Position numbers and translations under genes: made by a program. 64,000 nucleotides of DNA from Brevipalpus yothersi (lineage: Eukaryota > Arthropoda > Arachnida > Trombidiformes > Tenuipalpidae): positions 1-64,000 of the forward strand of contig QZCP01000044.1 of assembly GCA_003956705.1 (NCBI GenBank), read 5' to 3'. The notes below the pieces were generated by a model. The model made no database searches. It worked only from the letters and a program-made list of their open reading frames with translations, and was not told the DNA's origin. Of the stretch, positions 33,347-45,345 are shown one piece after another (the stretch's first letter is position 1; each line of letters begins with the position of its first letter).

Positions 33347-36197
33347 ATGAATATGAAATCGATATTAATTGTCTTGACTATTGTTTCTAGAGTTTGGTTG
33401 GATGGATCTGAGACAGTGAAGTGGAATACCGATGATGGAGAAACATTACCAACAGTTGAAATCACTTTTGAGGGTGATATTATTGTGATTCCTCTTCGAG
33501 AAGCTCCTTACTGTCAACTTTGGAAAACCCATAAATGCTCGTGTTTCATGTTACGAAAAGTAGGCAATTCCTCGAAATGGAGTTTAGCTTCGTTCTCCTA
33601 CTGTGACGATAGAGATATTCGAGGACACTTTTTGAATAGTACTGATTACTTTGAGGTATATACAATCGAAATTGGATCCACAAGAGAATTCAATGTGACC
33701 AAGTATCCTCCAGCAGAAAACATTACTGAAAAGTTTATCGATGATGAGAGATATAAAAAACCGAATATAACAGAAAACTTCCACTACTCCATCCCTTTTT
33801 CTGATCTATTGCTCGGAGATTATGAGACTGGCTACATAGCATGTGTATTTGTGATCGATCCCATTATATTCGAAGACTGGCCAAGAAATAGAATTGTATT
33901 CCATCTACAGGAGCTCATCAATGATGCTAACGAATTTTTTCATGAATTCAATTTTGTGGTTGTGTACAGAGGTTGGAAAGAAGCTGAGGAAATTGATCTC
34001 CGTCTTCAGATTAAACCTGATTTATCAAGATTTCTCGATTATCGCTTCTCTCATTATGTTGATAAACGTCTGCATAATGTAGCTGTATTGCTCACACCAA
34101 AAGAAGTCCGTGATGAGAGTAAGTATTGAAAATTCCTCAATTTACTAGCTACTTTTGAGCAGCATTCAAAACGCTATTGAAGAGTTATTATGAGTTTTTT
34201 ATCCTTATTATTTTCCTTCTATCTACTGGGAATTAATTTGAATTATGTCTTTCTCTCTCTCACTCTCTCAATGGAGTAGAAAATAATATCCTTGCAGGTC
34301 TTGCTACTATGGAATCTATCTGCAAATACTCTCTTGGAATTCATGTGAAATATGAGAAAATGACAGAGCGGTTCATTATGAGAGCAATAGCGTCAACTTT
34401 TGCCCATGAAATTGGACACACACTTGGCTTGAAACATTCTGAAAATACGGAATGCAATAACTCTCCTCCAAATACCTTTTACATTATGGGAAACTCCACC
34501 TCAAATGGGCCAGGTATTATACAATGGTCAGAATGTAGTAGAGATTTCATCAAAAAAAGGAGGAAAAAATTTTTTTGCTTAAGAGAGAAAACTAAGCCTC
34601 CCATGCCATCTTGCAAGAATGGTGTACTCGAAGAGGGCGAAGAATGTGAATGTGTATCGCCAGTATGCGAAAAATGTTGTGATAACAATTGCAGGCTTAC
34701 TGAAAACTCAAAATGTTCGAGTGGTCCATGCTGTGATAAGAAAACTTGTATGCCTAGAGAGGAGAACGAAAGACACACATGCCGTAAAGCTAGAGATTTA
34801 TGTGACATACCCGAATTGTGTAGTGGTAAAACACATAAGTGTCCAGTTAACTATGTTGTGGCTGATGGCTACGAATGTATGGGACCTCCTGAGCAATCAT
34901 ACTGTTTCAATGGTAGGTGTGGAAATCGATTAGATGTTTGTATATGGATGTTTGATCGTGAGGGTTATGTGGGAAGTGAATGGTGTTACACAGAGAATAC
35001 TAAAACCCCGAATGACAAATCATCCCCAGGATGCGGTCCTACTTTCACTAACCGCGAAAATGCCTCAGAGTCTATTCCATGCAAAGAGAAAGACAAGTAT
35101 TGTGGTAGACTGCATTGCGAATCTTCAAATTCATTCACAGATGAGCTGCTTTCTGCTGAAGGTGAGTGTTCAAAGGTTAATTTTTTAATTAAAAGACTCA
35201 TTTGAGTTTGATCCTTTGCAGACGATAAGATAGTCGTAATACATAATTTGGGAAAAATAGCAGAACCACCTATATGCAACTATTTAGTAGTCGGAAATAA
35301 CACCAGATTACTGCGAGAGGATCCTACTTTTGTTCAAAATGGATCTGCATGTGGAAATGAAAACGAAAATATGTGTATAAAACAGGAATGTGTCCCTTTG
35401 CCTCCTGGGTGTCCGAAAAACTGTTCCGGGAAACTGGTTGAACATCCCGAAACAAGAGAAAAGCTTCCCGCTTACATAATTCCAGATCCTGAGTAAGTTT
35501 TTTACCGTTCCTCTACAATCAATTGAGAGAACTCAATGGCACCTTACATCGAGAGGATCTTACTGTAGAATGCTCAATAGATCTCATTCTACATACTTAT
35601 CATTTTCAGATATCTTTTAGACTATAATCACTTTCAGAGAGCTCTTGAAAAATTACCATAGAAACAGCCCATTTCATATCAGCTGTATATCATACTGGCT
35701 CGCATTCCTATCACATCGTTTCAGCTCTTGATCGAATTTTCTGATTAGAAGTAGTTTAACAATTCAAACTCTCCATCAGAAAACCTCAAGACTCAATGAA
35801 AATCGATTGCTTCTTTTCTCTTTTCAGTGCTGAACCTGATGACGGTGGTAATGGTACTAATGGTGGTAATGGTACTAATATTGATGAAGCTGAGCCTGAA
35901 GGAATTAGCCTTTTCCAATGGTTGCTGATTATCATCTTCATCTGTTGTTTGATTGTTTCAACATATTCGATTCATCGATATAAGAGCATGCCAAAGAGAC
36001 CATCAGAAGAATCGAACGTATCAATTACACCAAAAGACTCACCAACTGGAGAACCAGGACCTTCAAAGGGTAATCAGGATAGCATCAAGAAAACTACAGA
36101 GGAAAAAACAGAAGAAAAGGACATGTCAATTTCAGAAAGAGCCCAGAACCAAGAAGAAAAGTCAGATGAAGAGGCGAATATCGAGTCAGCACCATAA
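33347..36197 (+). CDS. G8: membrane-anchored ADAM-type metalloprotease-disintegrin, DLCD loop
   Basis: Coding exons 33347-34118, 34280-35161, 35222-35492 and 35828-36197 give 764 aa. The zinc site HEIGHTLGLKH is at about residue 300, the Met-turn is YIMGN, and the loop tip is RDLCD. Exon 2 is the longest of the array (882 nt) because of extra residues in the Cys-rich part. The second in-frame ATG (33353) is the one conserved in G9 and may be used instead. The stalk carries two NGT repeats, each an N-glycosylation sequon. The tail (about 85 residues) is acidic (TEEKTEEKD...). The acceptor GGAGTAG at 34279 was preferred over CAG at 34297 because the peptide then matches the family length; both keep frame. 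Confidence 0.88.
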
Positions 36198-36732
36198 AGA
36201 AGCTCGAAGATCATTAGACCCTAAGGCATCAAGATTTCTAGCAATTGATTACGAAACCATCAATCGATGGAAAATGATAAATATCACCTATTTCCATTCC
36301 AAGCATAATTCATCCAGCTACTTTTTGTATGATAAGTATTCTGGATTGTTACTTGGATATGATCAATCTTTTATGACAAAAAATGTGAAAAACTTCGAGT
36401 AGTTCTCTGATCATGAGATATTTATCTATTTTATCTGCACCTCATTAACTGGTATCAGCATTTTTTATAATGATTACTCTTCTCTCCATCTTTCATTAGC
36501 TACAGAATATTATTCTTGTCGATTAGAATGTACCCAGAAAACATCCATTGTATTTTACTGTTGGGAACTTATCAGTGAATTTTTTCTTTTTCACTGTAGA
36601 TTATATTTACAGGCTTTGCTAGTGTAGATTCTGTTGAAAAATTTTAAATTTCAAATTCCTGCTTGCATAAGCATGATGATTAGTGCCTGAATAGAAACAA
36701 AATATAATGAACCAGGTATGAAACTATAAGGG
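36198..36732. other. Spacer G8 to G7-like pseudogene
   Basis: The first 350 bp match 41170-41550 after G9 and form the right part of the G8/G9 duplication unit. The last about 40 bp resemble the G7 leader. Confidence 0.6.
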
Positions 36733-37635
36733 ATGAGATCCTTATTTGTTGTCTATTTGATTATCATAACTCAAGTTTAGTTAGATGGATCTGTGATAAT
36801 GAAGTGGCGAACTGATGATGGTGAAACACTATCAACAATTGAAATTACTTTCGAAAGAGAAATTATTGAAATTCCAGTCCGAGAAACTCCTTTCGGTCAT
36901 CTTTGGGAAGCTCACAATTGTATGTGTTCCAAGCTGAGAAAAGACGGCAATCACTCAGATCGGAGCTTAGTTTCATTCTCATATTGTATGGATGGAGATA
37001 TTCGAGGACACTTCCTGAATAGTACTGATTATTTCGAGGTGAGGACTATTGGCATTGGATTCTCACATTATTATAACGTAACCAAGTATCCTCCAGGAGA
37101 AAATGTCACTGAAAGGCTTATTGATGATATTGATGATGGATATGATAATTCGAGTATTAATGGTACATTCTATTTCAAGCCATTTCCGGGAACAGAGCTC
37201 AAGAATTACGAGACAGGTTTTTAACAGTGTTTTTTATCTTCAATTTGAATTGTTTTGCTCTTGTTTGAGTCTTAAAATAAAGGAATTTTCATAAGCTAGA
37301 GGTAAGTGTTTGGAATTGGAATTTTGCAACCAAAGCCATCATCTAATCAAGGAATTCCAGATTCTCACAGATTGAAATGGGATTGCATATGATAGATTGA
37401 CAACCCCGGGTTATGAGTGCCACTATTTAGAACTTATGGGCAACACTAAAGCGCTACAAGAAGATTGAACTTTCTCTAAAAATAGCTCTGCATGTGGAAT
37501 CCAAAGTGAAAAGATGTGTGTCAAGCAAAAGTGTGTCATTACCTGAACGATGTCCGAAAAACTGTCCCAGAAAACTATTCAAACATCCTGAAACAAAAGA
37601 ATTGCTAACTGCTTACATAATTCCAGATCCTGGGT
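36733..37635 (+). pseudogene. Truncated G7-like copy
   Basis: The exon 1 equivalent starts at ATG 36733. An in-frame TAG at 36778-36780 replaces a Trp/Leu codon of the signal region, and one prodomain cysteine codon is lost (PFGHLW for PFCRLW). At about 37220, within the first residues of the catalytic domain, the sequence jumps to the last part of an exon 2 (about 37233-37304), so the zinc site and disintegrin are deleted. A decayed exon 3 follows, up to about 37633, with stops and a 2-base loss. Exon 4 is missing. It lies between the two copies of the G8/G9 unit. Confidence 0.88.
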
Positions 37636-38345
37636 AAGTATTTCTATCCTTTCCTACCATTGGTAAAAAAATTATGAGATACTCTCGATGATTTCGCCCT
37701 GGAGAAAAAATGACAATATTCCAAGTGAACATCGATTTCATCAGAACTTCATGTTCAATTTATTCGGGTGAGGTTAACTAGAAAAATGCTAGGATGAGTG
37801 ACTCTCGAGAGCAACTCAATCATACCATTTGAATATCATGTGTGAGCACGTGTATTTATCTGTATATGAAATTTAGATCTCAGACAGCTGAATGAGACTT
37901 GAAAAGTTGGCTTTACTCCATTCAATGAGCCTTCATTAATTTATCTGTTGTTTACTTGTTTTCATCCAGCTGATTACCAGAAATAAAGCTTGAAGAAGTA
38001 AGCAGAGTAAACAGCCAAAGTAACAGATGATAAATTGGTGAGAAATCCTTAATAGCTCACCAACTATGTCGGCATACATCCATTTCTAGCGCATGTATGG
38101 AGAGTTAATTAAGTTAATTAACGCTACTTACTTTAATAAGCGCTAGATAGTTTTTAACGTCAGGATTTGGTATCAAAACCGTTATTATCCTGGTTGTATA
38201 AGCATGACTGGACTTTTTGTTGACCAAGGATACTTGCGTGAACCTTGGCTTGACACGTAAGGGAATGAACAGTTTTTGGTGTGCTCTACCTAATTACAGA
38301 TATTTGGAACTTATGAAAGAATTCGGTGATAATTGATTCGTGGAT
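37636..38345. other. Spacer and G9 upstream region
   Basis: 37640-37860 resembles the G7 third intron. From about 37873 it is nearly identical to the region upstream of G8, including the palindrome. Confidence 0.6.
38087..38145. promoter_or_regulatory. Palindromic element upstream of G9
   Basis: GTTAATTAAGTTAATTAAC (38104-38122) is a perfect palindrome around one central base, flanked by TAGCGC and GCGCTA as at G8. The palindrome persists although the centre differs from G8. Confidence 0.45.
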
Positions 38346-41128
38346 ATGAGATCGATATTAATTGTCTTGACTATTATTTCCAGAGTTTGGCTGGATGGAT
38401 CTGAGACAGTGAAGTGGAATACCGATGATGGAAAAACATTACCAACAGTTGAAATCACTTTTGAAGGTGATATTATTGTGATTCCTCTTCGAGAAGCTCC
38501 TTACTGTCAACTTTGGAAAACCCATAAATGCTCGTGTTTCATGTTACGAAAAGTAGGCAATTCCTCGAAATGGAGTTTAGCTTCGTTCTCCTACTGTGAC
38601 GATAGAGATATTCGAGGACACTTTTTGAATAGTACTGATTACTTTGAGGTATATACAATCGAAATTGGATCCACAAGAGAATTCAATGTGACCAAGTATC
38701 CTCCAGCAGAAAACATTACTGAAAAGTTTATCGATGATGAGAGATATAAAAAACCAAATATAACAGAAAATTTCCACTACTCCGTCCCTTTTTCTGATCT
38801 ATTGCTTGGAGATTATGAGACTGGCTACATAGCATGTGTATTTGTAGTTGATCCCATTATATTCGAAGACTGGCCAAGAAATAGAATTGTATTCCATCTA
38901 CAGGAGCTCATCAATGATGCTAACGAATTTTTCCATGAATTCAATTTTGTGGTTGTGTACAGAGGTTGGAAAGAAGCTGAGGAAATTGACCTTCGTCTTC
39001 AGATTAAACCTGATTTATCAAGATTTCTCGATTATCGCTTCTCTCATTACGTTGATGGACGTCTGCATAATGTAGCTGTATTGCTCACACCAAAAGAAGT
39101 CCGTGATGAGAGTGAGTATTGAAAATTCCTCAATATACTAGCTACTTTTGAGCAGCATACTAAACACTATTGAAGAGTTTTTACGAGTTTTTTATCTGTA
39201 TAATTTTCCTCCTATCTACTGAGAATTAATTTGAATTATGTCTCTCTCGCACTCTTTCAATGGAGTAGAAAATCAAATCATTGCAGGTCTTGCTACCATG
39301 GAATCTATCTGCAAATATTCTCTTGGAATTCATGTGAAATATGAGAAAATGACAGAGCGATTCATCATGAGAGCAATAGCGTCAAATTTTGCCCATGAAA
39401 TTGGACACACACTTGGCTTGAAACATTCTGAAAATACGGAATGCTATGAATCTCCTCCAGGTACCTTTTACATTATGGGAAGCGCGACCTCAAATGGGCC
39501 AGGTATTATACAATGGTCAGAATGTAGTAAAGATTTCATCAAAAAGAGGAGGAAACAATTTTTTTGTTTAAGAGAGAAAATTAAGCCTCCTATGCCATCT
39601 TGCAAGAATGGTGTACTCGAAGAGGGTGAAGAATGTGAATGTGTATCGCCAGTATGCGAAAAATGTTGTGATAACAATTGCAGGCTTACTGAAAACTCAA
39701 AATGTTCGAGTGGTCCATGCTGTGATGAGAAAACTTGTATGCCCAGAAAAGAGAAAGAAAGACACACATGCCGTAAAGCTAGAGATGTCTGTGACATACC
39801 CGAATTGTGTAGCGGCAAAACACATATGTGTCCAGTCAACTATGTTGTGGCTGATGGCTATGGATGTAGAAATTCTCCTGATCAATCATATTGTTTCAAT
39901 GGTTTGTGTGGAAATCGATTGGATGTTTGTCGTTGGATGTTTCATAATGGTAGGGAGGGTAGTGAATGGTGTTATACCCAGAATACTAGAAAAAACCAGT
40001 TTCCTTTGGGATGCGGTCCTACTTTCACTAACCGCAGGAATGTTCCAGTGTCTATTCCATGCAAAGAGAAAGACAAGTATTGCGGCAGACTGCATTGCGT
40101 CTATTCAAGCTTAACCACAGATGAGCTAATTACTGCTGTAGGTGAGTGTTTGAAGGCTAATTTTTCAATTAAAAGGCTCATTTTGGTTTCGAATTTTATC
40201 CTTCGCAGATGATAAGATAGTCTTAAGGTATAGGTTGGGAATTAAAAATGGACCACCTATATGCAGCTATTTAGTAGACGAAAATAACACCAGATTACTG
40301 CGAGAGGATCCTACTTTCGTTCAAAATGGATCTGCATGTGGAAACAATAACGAAAATATGTGTGTCAAACAAGAATGTGTCCCTTTGCCTTCTGGATGTC
40401 CGAAAAACTGTCCCGGAAAACCAATTAAACATCCTGAAACAGGAGAATCGCTTCCTGCTTACATAATTCCAGATCCTGAGTGAGTTTTCTACCATTTTCC
40501 GACAATCAATTGAAAGAACTCTATGGCACGCCCTATCGAAAGAATCTTTTACTGCAAGATGCTCAATAGATCTCATTCTCTATACACATCATTTTCAGAT
40601 ATTATTTAAACTATAATCACTCTCAGAGAGCTTTTTAAAAATAACCATGGAAACAGTTCATATCATATCAGCTGTATGTCATACTGGATCGCATTCCTAC
40701 CTCCTCGTTTCAGCTCTTGGTCGAATTCGCTAATTAGAAGTAGTTAAACAATCTTAGCTCTCCATCAAAACCAACCTCAATACTCAATGAAAATCGATTG
40801 CTTTTTCTCTCTTTTCAGTGCTGAACCTGATGATGGTGGTAATGGTGGTAATGGTACTAATGGTGGTAATGGTACTAATATTGATGAAGCTGAGCCTGAA
40901 GGAATTAGCCTTTTCCAATGGTTGCTGATTATCATCTTCATCTGTTGTTTGATTGTTTCAACCTATTCGATTCATCGATATAAGAGCATGCCAAAGAGAC
41001 CATCAGGAGAATCGAACGCATCAATTACACCAAAAGACTCACCAACTGGAGAGCAAAGATCTTCAAAGGGTAATCAGGATAGCATCAAGAAACTACATAG
41101 GAAAAAACAGAAGAAAAGGACACGTTAA
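38346..41128 (+). CDS. G9: membrane-anchored ADAM-type metalloprotease-disintegrin with shifted tail
   Basis: Coding exons 38346-39111, 39269-40141, 40209-40479 and 40819-41128 give 739 aa. It is a tandem copy of G8 with flanks. The upstream ATG of G8 is GTG here, so the second ATG is used. The zinc site HEIGHTLGLKH is at about residue 298; the loop tip is RDVCD (RDLCD in G8). The Cys-rich variable stretch differs from G8 (CRWMFHNGREGSE against CIWMFDREGYVGSE). The stalk has one more GGN unit than G8. A one-base loss in the AAAA run near 41090 shifts the frame, so the acidic G8 tail is replaced by a shorter basic end (KLHRKKQKKRTR). Confidence 0.88.
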
Positions 41129-41561
41129 TTTCAGAAAGAGCCCAGAACCAGATGAAACAGTCAGATGAAGAGGAAAATATCGAGTCAGCACCATAAAGAA
41201 GCTCGAAGATCATTAGACCCTAAGGCATCAAGATTTCTAGCAATTGATCACGAAACCATCAATCGATGGAAAATGATAAATATCACCTATTTTCATTCCA
41301 AGCATAATTCATCCAGCTACTTTTTGTATGATAAGTATTCTGGATTGTTACTTGGATATGATCAATCTTTTATGACAAAAAATGTGAAAAACTTTGAGTA
41401 GTTCTCTGATCATGAGATATTTATCTATTTCATCTGCACCTCATCCACTTGTATCAGCATTCTTTATTATGATTACTCTTCTTTCCATCTTTAATTTGCT
41501 AGAGATTATTATTCTTGTCGATTAAAATGTATCCAGAAAGCATCCATTGTATTTTACAGGC
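41129..41561. other. Spacer after G9
   Basis: It contains the former tail codons, now outside the frame, and the G8-type 3' flank. It ends where homology switches to the G7 upstream region at about 41562. Confidence 0.6.
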
Positions 41562-41914
41562 ATTTGCTAGGGTTATTGTGAGGAAATACAATTCCCATTG
41601 CACACCAGATGACGTTCAGTATTGGGATTGTTTTCAACAAATCGAATAATCCTGGTAAAAAATGATCGCGAGCAATATGTAGATGAACAGAAACGCTGGT
41701 TGAATAGAAACAAAATGAAATGAATATAATGAACCAGGTACCGGACTTTATGGGATCAGATCCTTATTTATCGTTTATTCGATTATCATAACTTGAGTTT
41801 GGTTAGATGGGTCTGAGATAGTGAAATGGAGAACTGATGATGGTGAAACACTACCAATAGTCGGAATCACTTTCGAAGGAGAAATTATCGAAATTCCACT
41901 CCGAGAAGCTCCTT
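41562..41914 (+). pseudogene. G7-like 5' stub (upstream region and start of exon 1)
   Basis: It matches G7 28090-28455: upstream flank, leader and codons up to the LREAP motif. The start codon region is changed (GGATCAGATCC for GGATGAGATCT), and a TGA lies in the signal region. It ends abruptly and joins sequence also found at 31497-31530. It is dead. Confidence 0.82.
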
Positions 41915-42603
41915 TAATATTTACTTCGAGATAGTTTTTCATTTTTCAACTGCTGTTTCAGAGTAAATTTTATCGACGAAAATTCAATCCTTTATCAAGG
42001 AGGATCCATTCATTGAATGAATCTTATTTCATCATATAATGTACAATGCAATACTCAAGGAAGAATATATCAGCCAAGCTTAACCAAAACTGCATGCTTC
42101 GAAAAAATGAGTCTCTTCTCGCTCATCCAATGTAAATCAGAGAAATTGAGCTCATAACTATAAAACATGATTTTCCAACAATCAGCAACAGAATTTCAAC
42201 ATTATGAGCGTATAAATTGCGAGAATATTTGCTCTTGATTTGCCTGAATCTATCGAGATTAGCATTTGTGGACACATGAACGTGCATTTCATCCACCATT
42301 TCTTCTTCTTCTTCAATTCGCTATCAGAAAAATTTTCCTTGTAATCGACTTGAAAACATGCATTTCTAGCACTATTACCAGAAGTTCGGTTAAAAAACCC
42401 AAACCACTGAACACCATGATGTTCAGGATTTGAATTTTCATAAATAAATTGAATAATCCTGGTAGTGGAGTGAAAAGCTATTGATGGATATACTTGTTGG
42501 CTAGCAATTGAAATAGAATGACCATTGACTAATATTATTGAATGTTCTAACAATTTATAGAGGTTTCGAATTTAGCTGAGGAGAATTTATTGATGATTCA
42601 TTC
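41915..42603. other. G10 upstream region
   Basis: From about 42238 it matches 62687-63050 upstream of G13 closely, showing that G10 and G13 share a duplicated promoter region. No gene is seen here. Confidence 0.6.
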
Positions 42604-45345
42604 ATGGATATGAGATCACTATTTTTTGTTTTGATTCTGATGACCAGAGTTTGGTTGAATCAATTTGGGACAGTTAAGTGGAAAACTGATGATGGTGAAT
42701 CACTACCAACAGTTGAAATTACTTTCGAAGGTGAAATTATGGAAATTCCGCTTCGAGAAGCTCGTTTTTGTAGACTTTGGGAAACTCACAAATGTCTGTG
42801 TTTTATGCTACTTGAAGACGATGGTATCTCAAATTGGAGCTCAGCTTCATTCTCATTTTGTATGGATGGAAATATTCGAGGACACTTTATGAACAGTACT
42901 GACTTTTTTGAGGTGAGAACTATTGAAATTGGACCAGCGCCTAAATACAATGTGACGAAATATCCTCCAGGAGAAAATAATACCAATCAACTGATTGATG
43001 GTATTAGTACACCTGATAATTCCAGCACCAATGGTTCATTCTACTTTGAGCCTTATTCGGATGAGAAGCTCAAAGATTACGAGACTGGTTTCATAAAATG
43101 TTTTTTCCTGGTCGATCAGGAAATATTCATATTCGAACCAAGAGATACAATCGATCACTACCTCCAGGAGCTAATCAATGATGCGAATGATTATTTTCGT
43201 GTCTTTAATATGTTGGCTGTATATACAGGATGGAAAAAAGCTAATCCAGAGGACCTTACCAAAATACAGACTGTGAAAGATATGGATGATTTCACCAACA
43301 AGGGTTATGAAAGCTATGTCGATGGAAATTTTAGTGGTCTGGTTATCCTGTTCACCCCAATAAGCATATACGATGAAGGTTAGTGTTTGACATGATCAAA
43401 TTTTGCTTCCATGCAGCAACTGTGCCCAGATCAGAGTTAAAATTCATTGATAACATCCTGATTCCTTCTGATTTGGATTTCATCTCTATCGTTTTTTTCT
43501 ATGATAGATGGAAGTTTGATCCTCGGCCGAGCATTAATTGGCAGCATATGCTTTCATACGATAGGATTTTTTGTGAAATATTTAGCAAAGATTGATAAAT
43601 CTATCATGAAGCTTATAGCACAAACTCTTACCCACGAAGTTGGACACACACTTGGTCTGCAGCATACAGATAAAACATCTTGTCAGACAGCTCCCAAGGG
43701 CAAATATTATATCATGACTGATGGAAGTAGTGATTCACTGGATGGACTGATTTGGTCAGATTGTAGTAAAGAAGAAATCCGAAAAAAGAGACCATCTTAT
43801 TTTTGTATGAAACAGAGAATCAAGCCTTCCAAGCCATCGTGTCGAAATGGCATTCTAGAAGAAGGGGAAGAATGCGAATGTGTCTTGCCAGAGTGTGCAA
43901 AATGTTGTGATAAAAAGTGTCAACTGACCATGGGCTCAAACTGCTCCAGTGGTCCATGCTGTGATTTGAGTACTTGTATGCCCAGAAAAAAGGAAGACGA
44001 ATACACATGTCGAAAAGCGAGGGATGCATGTGACCTACCTGAAAGATGTAGTGGGCGAACAAACAAATGTCCAGTCAACTACGTTGTGGCCAATGGCTAT
44101 CAGTGTGGAGATTCTTTCAGTCGAGCATACTGCTACAATGGTAAGTGTGGAAATCATAGGGATTTCTGTAGCTGGGCCACTGGTAATCGTTTTCGAGCAC
44201 CTGAGAAGTGTAACGAACTGAATACGGCAGGCGCCAGTACGGGTACGGGATGTGGTCCCACTTTCACTGACCGTAAGAATATACCAAATTTTCCTTGCAA
44301 GAAGAAAGACATATATTGTGGCAAATTGCTATGCTCTGATTATGCTGACACGCGAAAATTCAAAGAGGCTGAATGTAAGTTTTCTAAGCCATGCAACTAG
44401 AATCTCTTTTTCAATTTGATGGTTCATTTTTTCAGATGAGAAGAGACTTTATCCCCGTGGATTTAATTTAGGAGATACTCAATGCACCTTTTTTAAAATT
44501 GGGAAAAACAATGAATTCCTAGTGGAAGATCCTACATTCGTTCAGAACGGATCTGCGTGCAGGGACAAACCTGAGATGATGTGTGTCAAGCAAGAATGTG
44601 TTCCACTGCCTGAAGGGTGTCCAAGAAAATGTCCCGGAAAACTAGTTAAACATCCTGAAACAGGGAAATCGCTTCCTGCTTACATACTCCCAGATCCCGA
44701 GTAAGTTTTTTACCCTTTCTCGACAATCAATTGAGAGAACTCAATGGCACGTCCCATCGAGAGAATCTCACTGCAGAATGCTCAATAGATCTCAGTCTCC
44801 ATACACATCATTTTCAGATATCATTCAGACTATAGTCACTCTCAGAGAGCTTTTAAAAATTACCATGGAAAAATCCCATTTCATATCAGCTGTATATCAT
44901 ACTGGATTCCTATCACATCGTTTCAGCTCTTGGTCGAATTTTCTGATTAGAAGTAGTTTAACAATCCAAACTCTCCATCAAGAGACCTCAACACTCAATG
45001 AAAATCGATTGCTTTTGCTCTCTTTTCAGTGCTGAACCTGATGATGGAGGTAACGGTGGTAATGGTGGTAATGGTACTAATATTGATGAAGCTGAGCCTG
45101 AAGGAATTAGCCTTTTCCCATGGTTGCTGATTATCACCTTCATCTGTTGTTTGATTGTTTCAACCTATTCGATTCATCGATATAAGAGCATGCCAAAGAG
45201 ACCATCAGGAGAATCGAACGCATCAATTACACCAAAAGACTCACCAACTGGAGAGCAAAGATCTTCAAAGGGTAATCAGGATAGCATCAAGAAAACTACA
45301 GAGGAAAGAACATGTCAATTCCAGAAAGAGCCCAGAACCAGATGA
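42604..45345 (+). CDS. G10: membrane-anchored ADAM-type metalloprotease-disintegrin, DACD loop
   Basis: Coding exons 42604-43378, 43508-44374, 44436-44700 and 45030-45345 give 740 aa. The zinc site HEVGHTLGLQH is at about residue 301, the Met-turn is YIMTD, and the loop tip is RDACD. Exons 1-3 are close to G11, but exon 4 and the preceding intron are of G8/G9 type. The stalk is a GGN repeat with one NGT sequon. The tail is cut short by a frame shift at the same place as in G9, but through a different event (loss of an A-rich block after TTEE), ending CQFQKEPRTR. Two in-frame ATGs (42604, 42610) begin the frame; the second is conserved in all relatives. Confidence 0.88.

Noticed and set aside
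34298..34309. CAG acceptor at 34295-34297 for G8 exon 2
   Set aside because: It keeps frame, but the AG at 34279 gives the same N-terminal length as relatives; the equivalent is also used in the G9 model.
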